From: Salinimicrobium sp049680855
GTDB taxonomy: Bacteria > Bacteroidota > Bacteroidia > Flavobacteriales > Flavobacteriaceae
DNA: 64,000 nt
Assembly: GCF_049680855.1 (NCBI RefSeq)
Contig: NZ_JBMPGS010000001.1
Span: forward strand, 124,001-188,000
Reading direction: 5' to 3'
The first letter of the stretch is position 1; every line of letters starts with the position of its first letter. Positions 16,978 to 24,428 of the stretch are shown here, piece after piece. Under the pieces are notes generated by a model, which worked only from the letters and a program-made list of their open reading frames with translations, was not told where the DNA came from and ran no database searches. The position numbers and the translations under genes are program-made.

Positions 16978-18255
16978 TTATCCAAAATTTCCGAGTGCAG
17001 ATTCTATACTTTTATAGATTTTTTGCAGTTCATCATCCAAAATGGTGAAAGGAGCTGAAATATAGATCGTATTGCCCAGCGGCCTAAGGAAAACTCCATC
17101 GTCCATAAAATGCTTGAAAAGCTGATTTCTGAGGTTTCCGTAGCGCTCCATTTTCACATCAAGATCAAATGCGAAGATGACCCCCAGTTGACGCATGTTT
17201 GCCACTTTGGGATGTGCTTTTATGCGTTCTCCAAATTCTTTGTGTGACTGCATAACCCTTTGAATATCCTTCTGAATCTCTTCGGAAGTGAGCAATTCAA
17301 TTCCGGCGAGAGCGGCTGTACAGGCCAGCGGATTAGCCGTGTAAGTATGCCCGTGAAAAAGCCCTTTTGCTATATCATCTGAATAAAATGCATCGTACAC
17401 CTGCTGCGTACAGGAAGTTACCGCCATAGGTAAAAGCCCCGCAGTCAAAGCTTTAGACATACAAATAATATCTGGCTTGATTTGCATATAATCTGAAGCA
17501 AAATACTTTCCTGTTTTGCCAAACCCGGTCATGACCTCATCTGCAACCAGTAAAATGGCATTTTCACGGCATATTTTCAGGATCTCTTCAAGTCCGGCGG
17601 GATCGTACATCTTCATTGCTGCTGCTCCCTGCACCAAAGGTTCATAAATAAAACCGGCAATATTGAATTCTGAAATAAGCTTTTTCAACTGCTTCAGAAT
17701 CTCCTCTAAATTTCCCCTTTTCGGCACCGGAATTCTCACCACTTCTATAAAATGATCTTCAAAAGCACCATTGTAAACAGATAATCCAGAAACCGACATA
17801 GCACCAAAAGTATCCCCGTGAAAACCTTCTTCAAAAGCCAGCATCACCTTTCGGTCATTCCCAAGATTGTGGTGATATTGCAGCGCCATTTTAATTCCAA
17901 TCTCTGTCGCGGTAGAACCATTGTCACTAAAGAACAATTTCTGCTGATTTTCAGGCAGAATTTTCATCAAGGCTTCAGAAAGTTCTACCGCGGGCGCATG
18001 CGTAAATCCGCTGAAAACCACCTGGTCCAGCTGCTGCATTTGCGCGGCAACTCTTTGAGTGATATGATCGTTGCAATGCCCGTACATACAGGTGTACCAG
18101 GAAGCGATTCCATCTACATATTCTTTGCCGTTTTCGTCATATAGAATACTGCCTTTTGCCCTTACGATGGCGAGCATTTCAGGACTCAATTTATGTTGGG
18201 TTAACGGGTGCCAAAGATGTTCCTGGTCGCGTTGGGAAAGGTTTTTATTTTGCAT
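16978..18255 (-). CDS. bioA: Adenosylmethionine-8-amino-7-oxononanoate aminotransferase
   Basis: PLP enzyme converting KAPA to DAPA with S-adenosylmethionine as amino donor. The ATG at 18255 (MQNKNLSQRDQEHLWHP) is preferred over a TTG five codons upstream. Typical BioA features are LWHPLTQHK, WYTCMYGH, VFSGFTHAPAVELSE, the PLP-binding Asp in LLVADEVMTGFGKTG and the Schiff-base Lys in CMSKALTAG. 425 residues, the family norm. About 70 nt separate it from bioD. Confidence 0.97.
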   Translation of the reverse strand: MQNKNLSQRDQEHLWHPLTQHKLSPEMLAIVRAKGSILYDENGKEYVDGIASWYTCMYGHCNDHITQRVAAQMQQLDQVVFSGFTHAPAVELSEALMKILPENQQKLFFSDNGSTATEIGIKMALQYHHNLGNDRKVMLAFEEGFHGDTFGAMSVSGLSVYNGAFEDHFIEVVRIPVPKRGNLEEILKQLKKLISEFNIAGFIYEPLVQGAAAMKMYDPAGLEEILKICRENAILLVADEVMTGFGKTGKYFASDYMQIKPDIICMSKALTAGLLPMAVTSCTQQVYDAFYSDDIAKGLFHGHTYTANPLACTAALAGIELLTSEEIQKDIQRVMQSHKEFGERIKAHPKVANMRQLGVIFAFDLDVKMERYGNLRNQLFKHFMDDGVFLRPLGNTIYISAPFTILDDELQKIYKSIESALGNFG

Positions 18256-18326
18256 TTTAAAGGCTGTCAAAATATTTTGAGACTTAACAGGTTTTTATAA
18301 CCTATTAGGTCTGGATTCTAGAAATT

Positions 18327-18944
18327 TTAAACCAGATTGCATCGAAATTTTTCTGCGTAATTCCTGATAGTTTCCTGTGTAAACTCCTTTTCTTCAGAAA
18401 TTCTTCCAATAACAGGAACTCCACTCATTTTTCGAATGATGGATTCGGTAGAAGGATTCTCATTTCCACTAAAGATAATTCCGAAGCATTGGAGTCCGCG
18501 GTTCTTAAGCGCCTCAATAGTTAGCAAAGTATGATTGATGCTACCCAGGTAATGACGGGAAACCACGATGACTTTATGTTCTGGTTTTATAAGATCCAAG
18601 ATTATTTCGTGATCGCTAATTGGCACCAGCAATCCGCCGGCACCTTCAATAACAAGATTCTTGCTCGTTTTGGGCTCCTTTATTGCTTCCGAAGTAATTT
18701 TCACGCCATCAATTTCGGCCGCAGCATGCGGACTCATAGGTGTTTTCAAGGCAAAACTATTGGGGTGAAAAACGGTTTTATCATTTGAGATAAGATTTTT
18801 CACCTTGTGCGTATCCGAATTTTCCAAGTCGCCCGCCTGTATCGGTTTCCAATAATCGGCCTCTAACGCTTCTGTCACGATGGCTGAGGCAATGGTCTTT
18901 CCAACTTCGGTCCCGATGCCGGTAATAAAGAACCTCTCTTTCAT
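18327..18944 (-). CDS. bioD: Dethiobiotin synthetase
   Basis: ATP-dependent carboxylase that closes the ureido ring of dethiobiotin from DAPA and CO2. A 205-residue protein with the P-loop GIGTEVGKT at residues 9-17, the substrate Lys in YWKPIQAG and the second nucleotide-binding region GAGGLLVPI. Its ATG overlaps the stop of the DUF2007 gene by 4 nt, so translation is probably coupled. Confidence 0.97.
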   Translation of the reverse strand: MKERFFITGIGTEVGKTIASAIVTEALEADYWKPIQAGDLENSDTHKVKNLISNDKTVFHPNSFALKTPMSPHAAAEIDGVKITSEAIKEPKTSKNLVIEGAGGLLVPISDHEIILDLIKPEHKVIVVSRHYLGSINHTLLTIEALKNRGLQCFGIIFSGNENPSTESIIRKMSGVPVIGRISEEKEFTQETIRNYAEKFRCNLV

Positions 18945-19354
18945 TTTAATCTAAATTTATTTTTGCAGTTTTCGCAGCGGTATTCGTATTTTACATAGAT
19001 AGGTAGTGCCGTCATGAAGAAGGAGAATACAAAGAACAGTAGCGATTTTATATCTTTAACGTTCGAAAGCAATTCTACTTTTGAGCTTCCACATTCCGGG
19101 CAAATAATTTCTTTCCCCTCATCATCTGTCGAATATTTATTGATGGAATCAAGGATTTCTACCGCCTTTTGATAATCCTTTTCAAAAACAGCCAGTTTTA
19201 CGCCGCCAATGGCATTGCTTACCAAAGGATCTGTATCTATGGTATGGTTATCTCTCAAAAATGAGGGAATTCCTTCGGCTTCAAAACGGCCTTTCATGAC
19301 CTGCGCTTCGGCAGAATATTGAAAAACTTTAACAATAGTGAACATCTGGCTCAT
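18941..19354 (-). CDS. DUF2007 and zinc-ribbon membrane-associated protein
   Basis: A 137-residue protein with an N-terminal DUF2007 (putative signal-transducing, GlnB-like) fold: FTIVKVFQYSAEAQVMKGRFEAEGI, then DYQKAVEIL. After a linker come CPECG and, past a hydrophobic helix (about 103-121), CENC, which together could bind one zinc. Its ATG overlaps the bioF stop and its stop overlaps the bioD ATG, so it is locked between two biotin genes by 4-nt overlaps. The function is unknown; the tight coupling suggests it is made in fixed ratio with BioF and BioD. Confidence 0.8.
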   Translation of the reverse strand: MSQMFTIVKVFQYSAEAQVMKGRFEAEGIPSFLRDNHTIDTDPLVSNAIGGVKLAVFEKDYQKAVEILDSINKYSTDDEGKEIICPECGSSKVELLSNVKDIKSLLFFVFSFFMTALPIYVKYEYRCENCKNKFRLK

Positions 19355-20499
19355 TTTACAAAGGTATTTATTAAGAAGAGAAGCCTGCTTATTTCTTCTT
19401 CAGAATTAAAGCTGTGAAGGCAAATCCTTAAGCGTTCTTTCCCTGGGGAAACCGTTGGCGAAAGAATTGCTTTAACATCAAAACCTTCCTTTTTAAGCCG
19501 TGCACTTACCGCTTTTACCTTTTCATTTCCCGGAAGGATGCAGCAATGAATGGCAGAATCGCTTTCTAGAAAAAGGTCTTTAAATGTCATTTTTTGAACT
19601 TCAGATTGAAAGAAATGAATACGCTTGTTCAACTTTTCTACTTCTGCAGAATTTTGAAGATATTCATAAGAGGCAATAACAGTGGCCAGCGCATGTGGCG
19701 GCAGCGCTGTAGTATAAATAAAGCTGCGGGCGAAATTGATGAGATAATCCCGAAGCACCTCACTTCCCAGTACAGCAGCGCCATGGGCGCCAAGTGCTTT
19801 CCCAAAGGTTACGATCCTGGCAAAAATCCTTTCCTGGAATGCCATTTTTTGAACCAATCCGCTGCCATTCGTCCCATCTACCCCCACAGAATGTGCTTCG
19901 TCAATAATTAGGAAAAAACCTTGCTCTTCGGCATATGTTAGCATTGTCTCAAAATTTGGGGAATCGCCATCCATGGAAAAAACGGCCTCTGTAACCACGA
20001 AGACTTCAGCATCATCATTTGTATCAGTTACTTTTTTGGCGATTCTTCTTAAATCGGAAAGGTCATTGTGCCTGAATTTGTAAGCTTTCGCCTTTCCCAT
20101 AGAAATACCGTCTCGAATGGAAGCGTGCACAAATTCATCATACAATATGATATCATTACGCTTGGGAATACTGGAAAAAATACCAACATTAGCATCATAA
20201 CCTGAGTTAAAAATGAGCGCGGCTTCTGTTTCATGAAATTTTGCAATGGCTTTTTCTGCTATTTCATAAAGCTTATGATTTCCTGAAAGAAGACGCGAGC
20301 CGGTAGCTCCATTTTGTAAAATGCTGTTTTCGAGAAGGATCTCGTGACTTTTCCAAAAAACCTCTTTTGAAGCAGCTATTCCCAGATAATCGTTTGAAGA
20401 AAAATCAATTAATGAAGAGCAATTTCCAAGGTTCCGGAAAGCGTGTTCCTGCTTTCTCGTCTCGAGACTTTTTGCTACTTTTAAAGGATATTTTCTCAT
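19351..20499 (-). CDS. bioF: 8-amino-7-oxononanoate synthase
   Basis: PLP enzyme that condenses pimeloyl thioester with L-alanine, the first ring-assembly step of biotin. The start chosen is ATG at 20499 (MRKYPLKVAKSL) rather than a TTG three codons earlier, because the promoter -7 box overlaps that TTG. Visible are FSSNDYLG, the GATGSRLLSGN glycine-rich stretch, DEAHSVGVDG and the Schiff-base Lys in FGKALGAHG. About 382 residues. First gene of the operon; the predicted RNA start is at or next to the ATG. Confidence 0.97.
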   Translation of the reverse strand: MRKYPLKVAKSLETRKQEHAFRNLGNCSSLIDFSSNDYLGIAASKEVFWKSHEILLENSILQNGATGSRLLSGNHKLYEIAEKAIAKFHETEAALIFNSGYDANVGIFSSIPKRNDIILYDEFVHASIRDGISMGKAKAYKFRHNDLSDLRRIAKKVTDTNDDAEVFVVTEAVFSMDGDSPNFETMLTYAEEQGFFLIIDEAHSVGVDGTNGSGLVQKMAFQERIFARIVTFGKALGAHGAAVLGSEVLRDYLINFARSFIYTTALPPHALATVIASYEYLQNSAEVEKLNKRIHFFQSEVQKMTFKDLFLESDSAIHCCILPGNEKVKAVSARLKKEGFDVKAILSPTVSPGKERLRICLHSFNSEEEISRLLFLINTFVK

Positions 20500-20505
20500 G
20501 AAAAT

Positions 20506-20513
20506 CAAATTTA
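20506..20513 (-). promoter_or_regulatory. Biotin operon promoter -7 element
   Basis: TAAATTTG on the minus strand, an exact TAnnTTTG, only 6 nt before the bioF ATG. The mRNA would begin at or within a base or two of the start codon. No BirA-like inverted repeat is apparent in the 29 nt between bioF and the divergent mgtC gene. Confidence 0.6.
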
Positions 20514-20527
20514 CACATTAAATATTT

Positions 20528-20977
20528 ATGGAACTTTATTCTTTCCTGGTTCAAATAGGTGCTGCCCTTATAGCAGGCCTCCTCATTGGAATTGAACGTG
20601 AAATACATAATAAAAATGCCGGATTAAAAACCAATGCACTGGTGTCGCTTGGAGCTTGCGTCTTTGTTTTGGTCTCTATGCATTTTAGAGGGGAAGAGTA
20701 TGTGGATATTACCCGTGTCATTGGACAGGTAGTAACTGGTATTGGATTTATAGGCGCCGGAGTAATTCTTCACAAAGGAACTATTGTACGCGGTCTTACC
20801 ACCGCCGCCACGGTGTGGTGCAGCGCAGGTGCCGGTTGCCTTGCTGCCATAGAGCAGTTTGCCGAATTAACTGCTTTGGTCATTTTAATTGTCTTTGTAA
20901 ATGTCTTTTTTGGACCTGTTGATAAATTTATCAGGAACAAGTTCGATAATTCTGAAGATGAGAAACTAGATGATTAA
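20528..20977 (+). CDS. mgtC: MgtC/SapB family membrane protein
   Basis: A 149-residue membrane protein with four hydrophobic helices. It has the conserved MgtC features GLLIGIEREIHNKNAGLKTNALVSLGA (about residues 18-45), GIGFIGAGVILH and LTTAATVWCSAGAG. It lacks the C-terminal ACT-like domain of Salmonella MgtC, so it is the short SapB/YhiD type. Homologues affect Mg2+ homeostasis and inhibit F-type ATPase in some pathogens. Divergent from the biotin operon; its stop codon overlaps the stop of the mrpG gene. Confidence 0.9.
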   Translation: MELYSFLVQIGAALIAGLLIGIEREIHNKNAGLKTNALVSLGACVFVLVSMHFRGEEYVDITRVIGQVVTGIGFIGAGVILHKGTIVRGLTTAATVWCSAGAGCLAAIEQFAELTALVILIVFVNVFFGPVDKFIRNKFDNSEDEKLDD

Positions 20978-21369
20978 TCCTCCGGAATAGTAGATTCATC
21001 TTCCCCCGAGGGTTCTGCAGGTTTCTTTTTTTGAGGAGTTGTCTTTTTGTATTTATCCTTTAGGTCATCCATCACAGATTTATCCCAAAGTTTATTTCCA
21101 ATAATATACGAAGCCCTTCCAATAAGATGTGCCCCTACGGGTGCTGTCAGCAATACAAAAACTATAATCGCCAGGACTCTTGTAGTAGTGGAGAGATCAT
21201 TAAAATAAACGGCAGCAGCAATAAGGATCAAACCCACACCTAAGGTGGCTGCTTTTGTTGTCACAGCCATGCGCAAATAAGTATCGGGCATTCGAAGTAT
21301 ACCCACGCCAGCCAGTAAAAAAAAGATCGCACCAAAAGTTGCCAGGACGGCTATAATAATTTCACTCAT
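20974..21369 (-). CDS. mrpG: Mrp Na+/H+ antiporter subunit G
   Basis: Last subunit of the seven-part Mrp (Mnh) cation/proton antiporter. A 131-residue protein with three membrane helices (about residues 4-24, 43-58 and 66-86) and the family pattern GVGILRMPDTYLRMAVTTKAATLG near residues 22-45. A charged Lys/Pro/Glu-rich tail of about 35 residues follows. It overlaps mrpF by 4 nt and shares overlapping stop codons with convergent mgtC. Confidence 0.94.
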   Translation of the reverse strand: MSEIIIAVLATFGAIFFLLAGVGILRMPDTYLRMAVTTKAATLGVGLILIAAAVYFNDLSTTTRVLAIIVFVLLTAPVGAHLIGRASYIIGNKLWDKSVMDDLKDKYKKTTPQKKKPAEPSGEDESTIPED

Positions 21370-21638
21370 TTCTTTTTTCTTTTTTGGAGATAAGAGGAAT
21401 AGGCTACCGTTCCTAAAAACGCGATTAAACCGAGTATCAACGCTATATCCAGAAAGGTAGAATGGTTAGTAAGAATACTGTAAACAGCAATTACACCAAT
21501 CCCGATGGTTACCAGGAGATCTACCGCAATGATCCTGTCTGAAATGGTAGGCCCTTTTATAAACCTTACAAACACCAGCAGAATGGCCAGTGATATTACA
21601 GGCAGGATAATGTAATATAGATAATCTTCTAAAATCAT
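21366..21638 (-). CDS. mrpF: Mrp Na+/H+ antiporter subunit F
   Basis: A 90-residue three-helix membrane subunit with the MrpF pattern RFIKGPTISDRIIAVDLL and the buried acidic residues of helix 2. Its ends overlap both neighbours by 4 nt (ATGA-type), indicating coupled translation in the mrpABCDEFG operon. Confidence 0.93.
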   Translation of the reverse strand: MILEDYLYYIILPVISLAILLVFVRFIKGPTISDRIIAVDLLVTIGIGVIAVYSILTNHSTFLDIALILGLIAFLGTVAYSSYLQKRKKK

Positions 21639-22111
21639 GCTGAAATTTGCATTATGCGTTTTTCAAATCCATTTTTTATACTCCTAATAAAATCCTCCTT
21701 ATTTGTAATGTACATAGCATGTACATAAAGTACGCTTTTGTCTTCAGAAACATCGAGGCTAAGAGTACCGGGTGTCAAAGTAATGAGGTTTGCCAGCATG
21801 GTTATCTCAAAGTCTGATGTGATATCCAGTGGCACCGCCACAATTCCGGGTTTCATATTCAATTTTGGTGTACTTACTTCGTATGCCACCTGTAAATTTG
21901 CTTTTATTAATTCATAAGAGAAGAAAAAGAAAAAAGCTACTATACGAGGTACCAGCTTGAAATAGCGTACATTTCCGCTCCCACGAGTAATGATCCACAG
22001 TAGAAAAAAACTCAGTACAAATCCAAAGATCACGTTCGGAAATTCAAAGCTCCCGGTAAGAGCCACCCAGATGAAGGTAAGCAGTAAGTTGGCTAAAAAT
22101 CTGTTTTTCAT
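21635..22111 (-). CDS. mrpE: Mrp Na+/H+ antiporter subunit E
   Basis: A 158-residue MrpE subunit. Two or three N-terminal membrane helices (about residues 5-45 and 58-75) precede a soluble domain. The sequence ANLITLTPGTLSLDVSEDKSVLYVHAMYI is the characteristic MrpE core. It overlaps mrpD and mrpF by 4 nt each. Confidence 0.94.
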   Translation of the reverse strand: MKNRFLANLLLTFIWVALTGSFEFPNVIFGFVLSFFLLWIITRGSGNVRYFKLVPRIVAFFFFFSYELIKANLQVAYEVSTPKLNMKPGIVAVPLDITSDFEITMLANLITLTPGTLSLDVSEDKSVLYVHAMYITNKEDFIRSIKNGFEKRIMQISA

Positions 22112-23634
22112 GGCTGCACTATTCTGGCATTATTAAACACGGCTTCAATATAACCTTCAGAATTTAAAAGTTCAAAAGAGATGCGGGTGGCAAGCTCCTG
22201 AATATTTTCGGCTCCAAAACCAACGTACAGTGTTACAATAGAAAGAAATACAATGGGTCCAAGTATTTGCACCTTCCTGTAACTCCGGAGCCTATTAAAA
22301 TAAGGAAAATTTTTAATTCTCTTTATTGGTGCGCCACTCTTCCAGAATACTTCTGACCAGAATTTTACAATTACGAATAAAGTAAGGAAACTGGCAAACA
22401 AAATTCCTCCAATTACAACATAATTCCCGGTTTCAAAACCAGCACTAATTAGAGATAATTTTGGCCAAAATCCTGAGAGAGGCGGAATTCCTACCAAAGA
22501 AAATAAAGGTATTGCAAATAAAAGGCTCAACATAGGATGATCTGCATAGAAGCCACCCAGTTTTTTCATACTGTTGGTTCCTTTGATCTTATAAATTAAA
22601 CCTGTGACCATAAAAAGGTTTGTTTTTACCAGGATGTCGTGCACCAGGTAAAATACGGCCCCCGCTATGGCTACTTCAGTCATCATTCCCAGCCCCGCGA
22701 CCATATACCCAATATGACAAATCACCAGGTATGAAAACATTTTCCTGATGTTATTCTGAACAAGCGCTCCAATAGCACCGCTAAAGAGGGTAAGAACAGC
22801 TATTGTAAGAAGTACATTCTCCAGGAATGCATCTATTTCAAAAATTAGTGTAAAGACCCTTAAAAGAGCGTAAACTCCCACCTTTGTCAACAACCCTCCA
22901 AAAATAGACGAAACTGCGGAAGGCGGCGTGTGATAGGAAGCCGGCAACCAGAAGTACAATGGGAAAACAGCCGATTTTATTCCGAAGCCTATAAGAAACA
23001 AAAGGGCATTGACCTGGATGAGCGTACGATTTTCAACAGCCGCGACTTTCCCTGCGAGATCGGCCATGTTAAGACTTCCGGTAAGCCCATATAATACTGC
23101 AATAGCTGTCAAAAAAATTACTGAAGCCAGGATGTTTAACGTGAAGTACTTCACAGCTCCTTCCAGCTGAGCTTTTTCCCCTCCTATAGTTAACAGCACA
23201 AAAGATGTTATGATAATGATCTCAAACCAAACGTAAAGGTTAAAGATATCACCCGTTAAAAATGCTCCATTGAGACCTAACAATAGGAAATGAAATATTG
23301 GAAAATATCCGAATTTTAGACGCGAAGGTATCACTGAAGCAGAGGAAAAACTTGACACAGCAACTCCTGCAATAGAGGTAAGAAGTACAAGGGTAGTCGA
23401 TAATGTATCGGCTACAAATGTGATCCCAAAGGGAGGGGCCCAGTTACCGGCCTGTATGGTTTGAGTTCCGTATTCCCAGACATGCGAAAAAAGCCATACA
23501 GCCACACCAAGGCTTATTAAACTTCCTGTGATACTAATTACCTTTTGCCAGCTCGTTCTGCTCCAGGAGAACATAAGAACGATAGCCAGAAACATTTGAA
23601 GCAGTAAAGGGTAAATTACTAATTGTTGGGTCAT
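22108..23634 (-). CDS. mrpD: Mrp Na+/H+ antiporter subunit D
   Basis: A 508-residue proton-translocating subunit homologous to complex I NuoN/NuoM, with about 14 helices. Key features are the acidic residue in NLYVWFEIIIITSFVLL (about residue 130), the Lys in GFGIKSAVFPLYFWLP and the broken-helix region HTPPSAVSSIFGGLLTKVGVYAL. It overlaps mrpC and mrpE by 4 nt. It works with MrpA as one of the two antiporter-like channels. Confidence 0.95.
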   Translation of the reverse strand: MTQQLVIYPLLLQMFLAIVLMFSWSRTSWQKVISITGSLISLGVAVWLFSHVWEYGTQTIQAGNWAPPFGITFVADTLSTTLVLLTSIAGVAVSSFSSASVIPSRLKFGYFPIFHFLLLGLNGAFLTGDIFNLYVWFEIIIITSFVLLTIGGEKAQLEGAVKYFTLNILASVIFLTAIAVLYGLTGSLNMADLAGKVAAVENRTLIQVNALLFLIGFGIKSAVFPLYFWLPASYHTPPSAVSSIFGGLLTKVGVYALLRVFTLIFEIDAFLENVLLTIAVLTLFSGAIGALVQNNIRKMFSYLVICHIGYMVAGLGMMTEVAIAGAVFYLVHDILVKTNLFMVTGLIYKIKGTNSMKKLGGFYADHPMLSLLFAIPLFSLVGIPPLSGFWPKLSLISAGFETGNYVVIGGILFASFLTLFVIVKFWSEVFWKSGAPIKRIKNFPYFNRLRSYRKVQILGPIVFLSIVTLYVGFGAENIQELATRISFELLNSEGYIEAVFNNARIVQP

Positions 23635-23984
23635 GAGTATTCGTCTGTTGCGTTCATTTCATCCAAATCATCAGTCTTTACGACCTTGTGCGCCCTTTTC
23701 ACCAGAATAATAGCGAAAGATTGCAGTCCAAAACTGATAACAATGGCGGTAAGAATTAATGCCTGCGGAAGCGGATCTGAATATGCTTCCAGAAAAACAT
23801 CGGAAGTTGCAGGAATAATAGGCGGTTGCCCTTTTGCGATTCTTCCGAGTAAAAATATAAGCAGGTTGGCACCATTCCCCAGGAGGATGATTCCAATTAT
23901 TAATTTAACAAGGCTACGGCGTAAGATCATGTATATGCCTGCAGCATATAAAGTCCCAACCATTATAGCCAGTAATATTTCCAT
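23631..23984 (-). CDS. mrpC: Mrp Na+/H+ antiporter subunit C
   Basis: A 117-residue three-helix subunit homologous to NuoK. It carries the typical IIGIILLGNGANLLIF stretch (about residues 31-46) and the later PLPQALILTAIVISFGLQSFAI helix. It overlaps mrpD by 4 nt and is 3 nt from mrpB. Confidence 0.95.
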   Translation of the reverse strand: MEILLAIMVGTLYAAGIYMILRRSLVKLIIGIILLGNGANLLIFLLGRIAKGQPPIIPATSDVFLEAYSDPLPQALILTAIVISFGLQSFAIILVKRAHKVVKTDDLDEMNATDEYS

Positions 23985-23987
23985 ATC

Positions 23988-24398
23988 TTAAGTGGATTCA
24001 GAAATTGTAAAAATGATTGTAAGGGTCACTCCCACTACCACAAGGTAAACACCTATATCAAAAAATAATGCAGATCCCAGACTTCCTAATACCGGCATGT
24101 GATGAGGATACCAAACCCCTGTCATAAAAGGTTTTTCACCAAGCAACGGGACAATCCCACTTAAGAAGGAGATTCCCAGTCCCGTAGGCATTAAAAATCC
24201 CGGGTGAATACGAATTAATTCCTTTGTGTTTTCCAGGCTGTTCGCAAAGGCATGCAGCACGAAAGCAATAGAAGCTATCAAACCTCCCACAAAACCACCT
24301 CCAGGCAGGTAATGCCCCCGCAATAATATGAATACCGAGAAAACCAGCAACAATGGAAGCATATAATTCGAGGCTATTTTTAAGATGATGGTTTTCAT
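23988..24398 (-). CDS. mrpB: Mrp Na+/H+ antiporter subunit B
   Basis: A 136-residue, four-helix MnhB-domain protein with the hallmark FILLRGHYLPGGGFVGGLIASIAFVLHA (about residues 23-50) and GVWYPHHMPVLGSLGSALFFDIGVYLVV. It lies 30 nt after mrpA. It completes the MrpA C-terminal side of the complex. Confidence 0.94.
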   Translation of the reverse strand: MKTIILKIASNYMLPLLLVFSVFILLRGHYLPGGGFVGGLIASIAFVLHAFANSLENTKELIRIHPGFLMPTGLGISFLSGIVPLLGEKPFMTGVWYPHHMPVLGSLGSALFFDIGVYLVVVGVTLTIIFTISEST

Positions 24399-24428
24399 TT
24401 TTATCTTTTTTAATTACTTCAGAAAAAA

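Noticed and set aside
18256..18326. Repeat-like AACAGG...CCTATTAGGT spacer between bioA and bioD
   Set aside because: Only a 5-bp stem is present, and without other copies to compare it cannot be called a repeat family.
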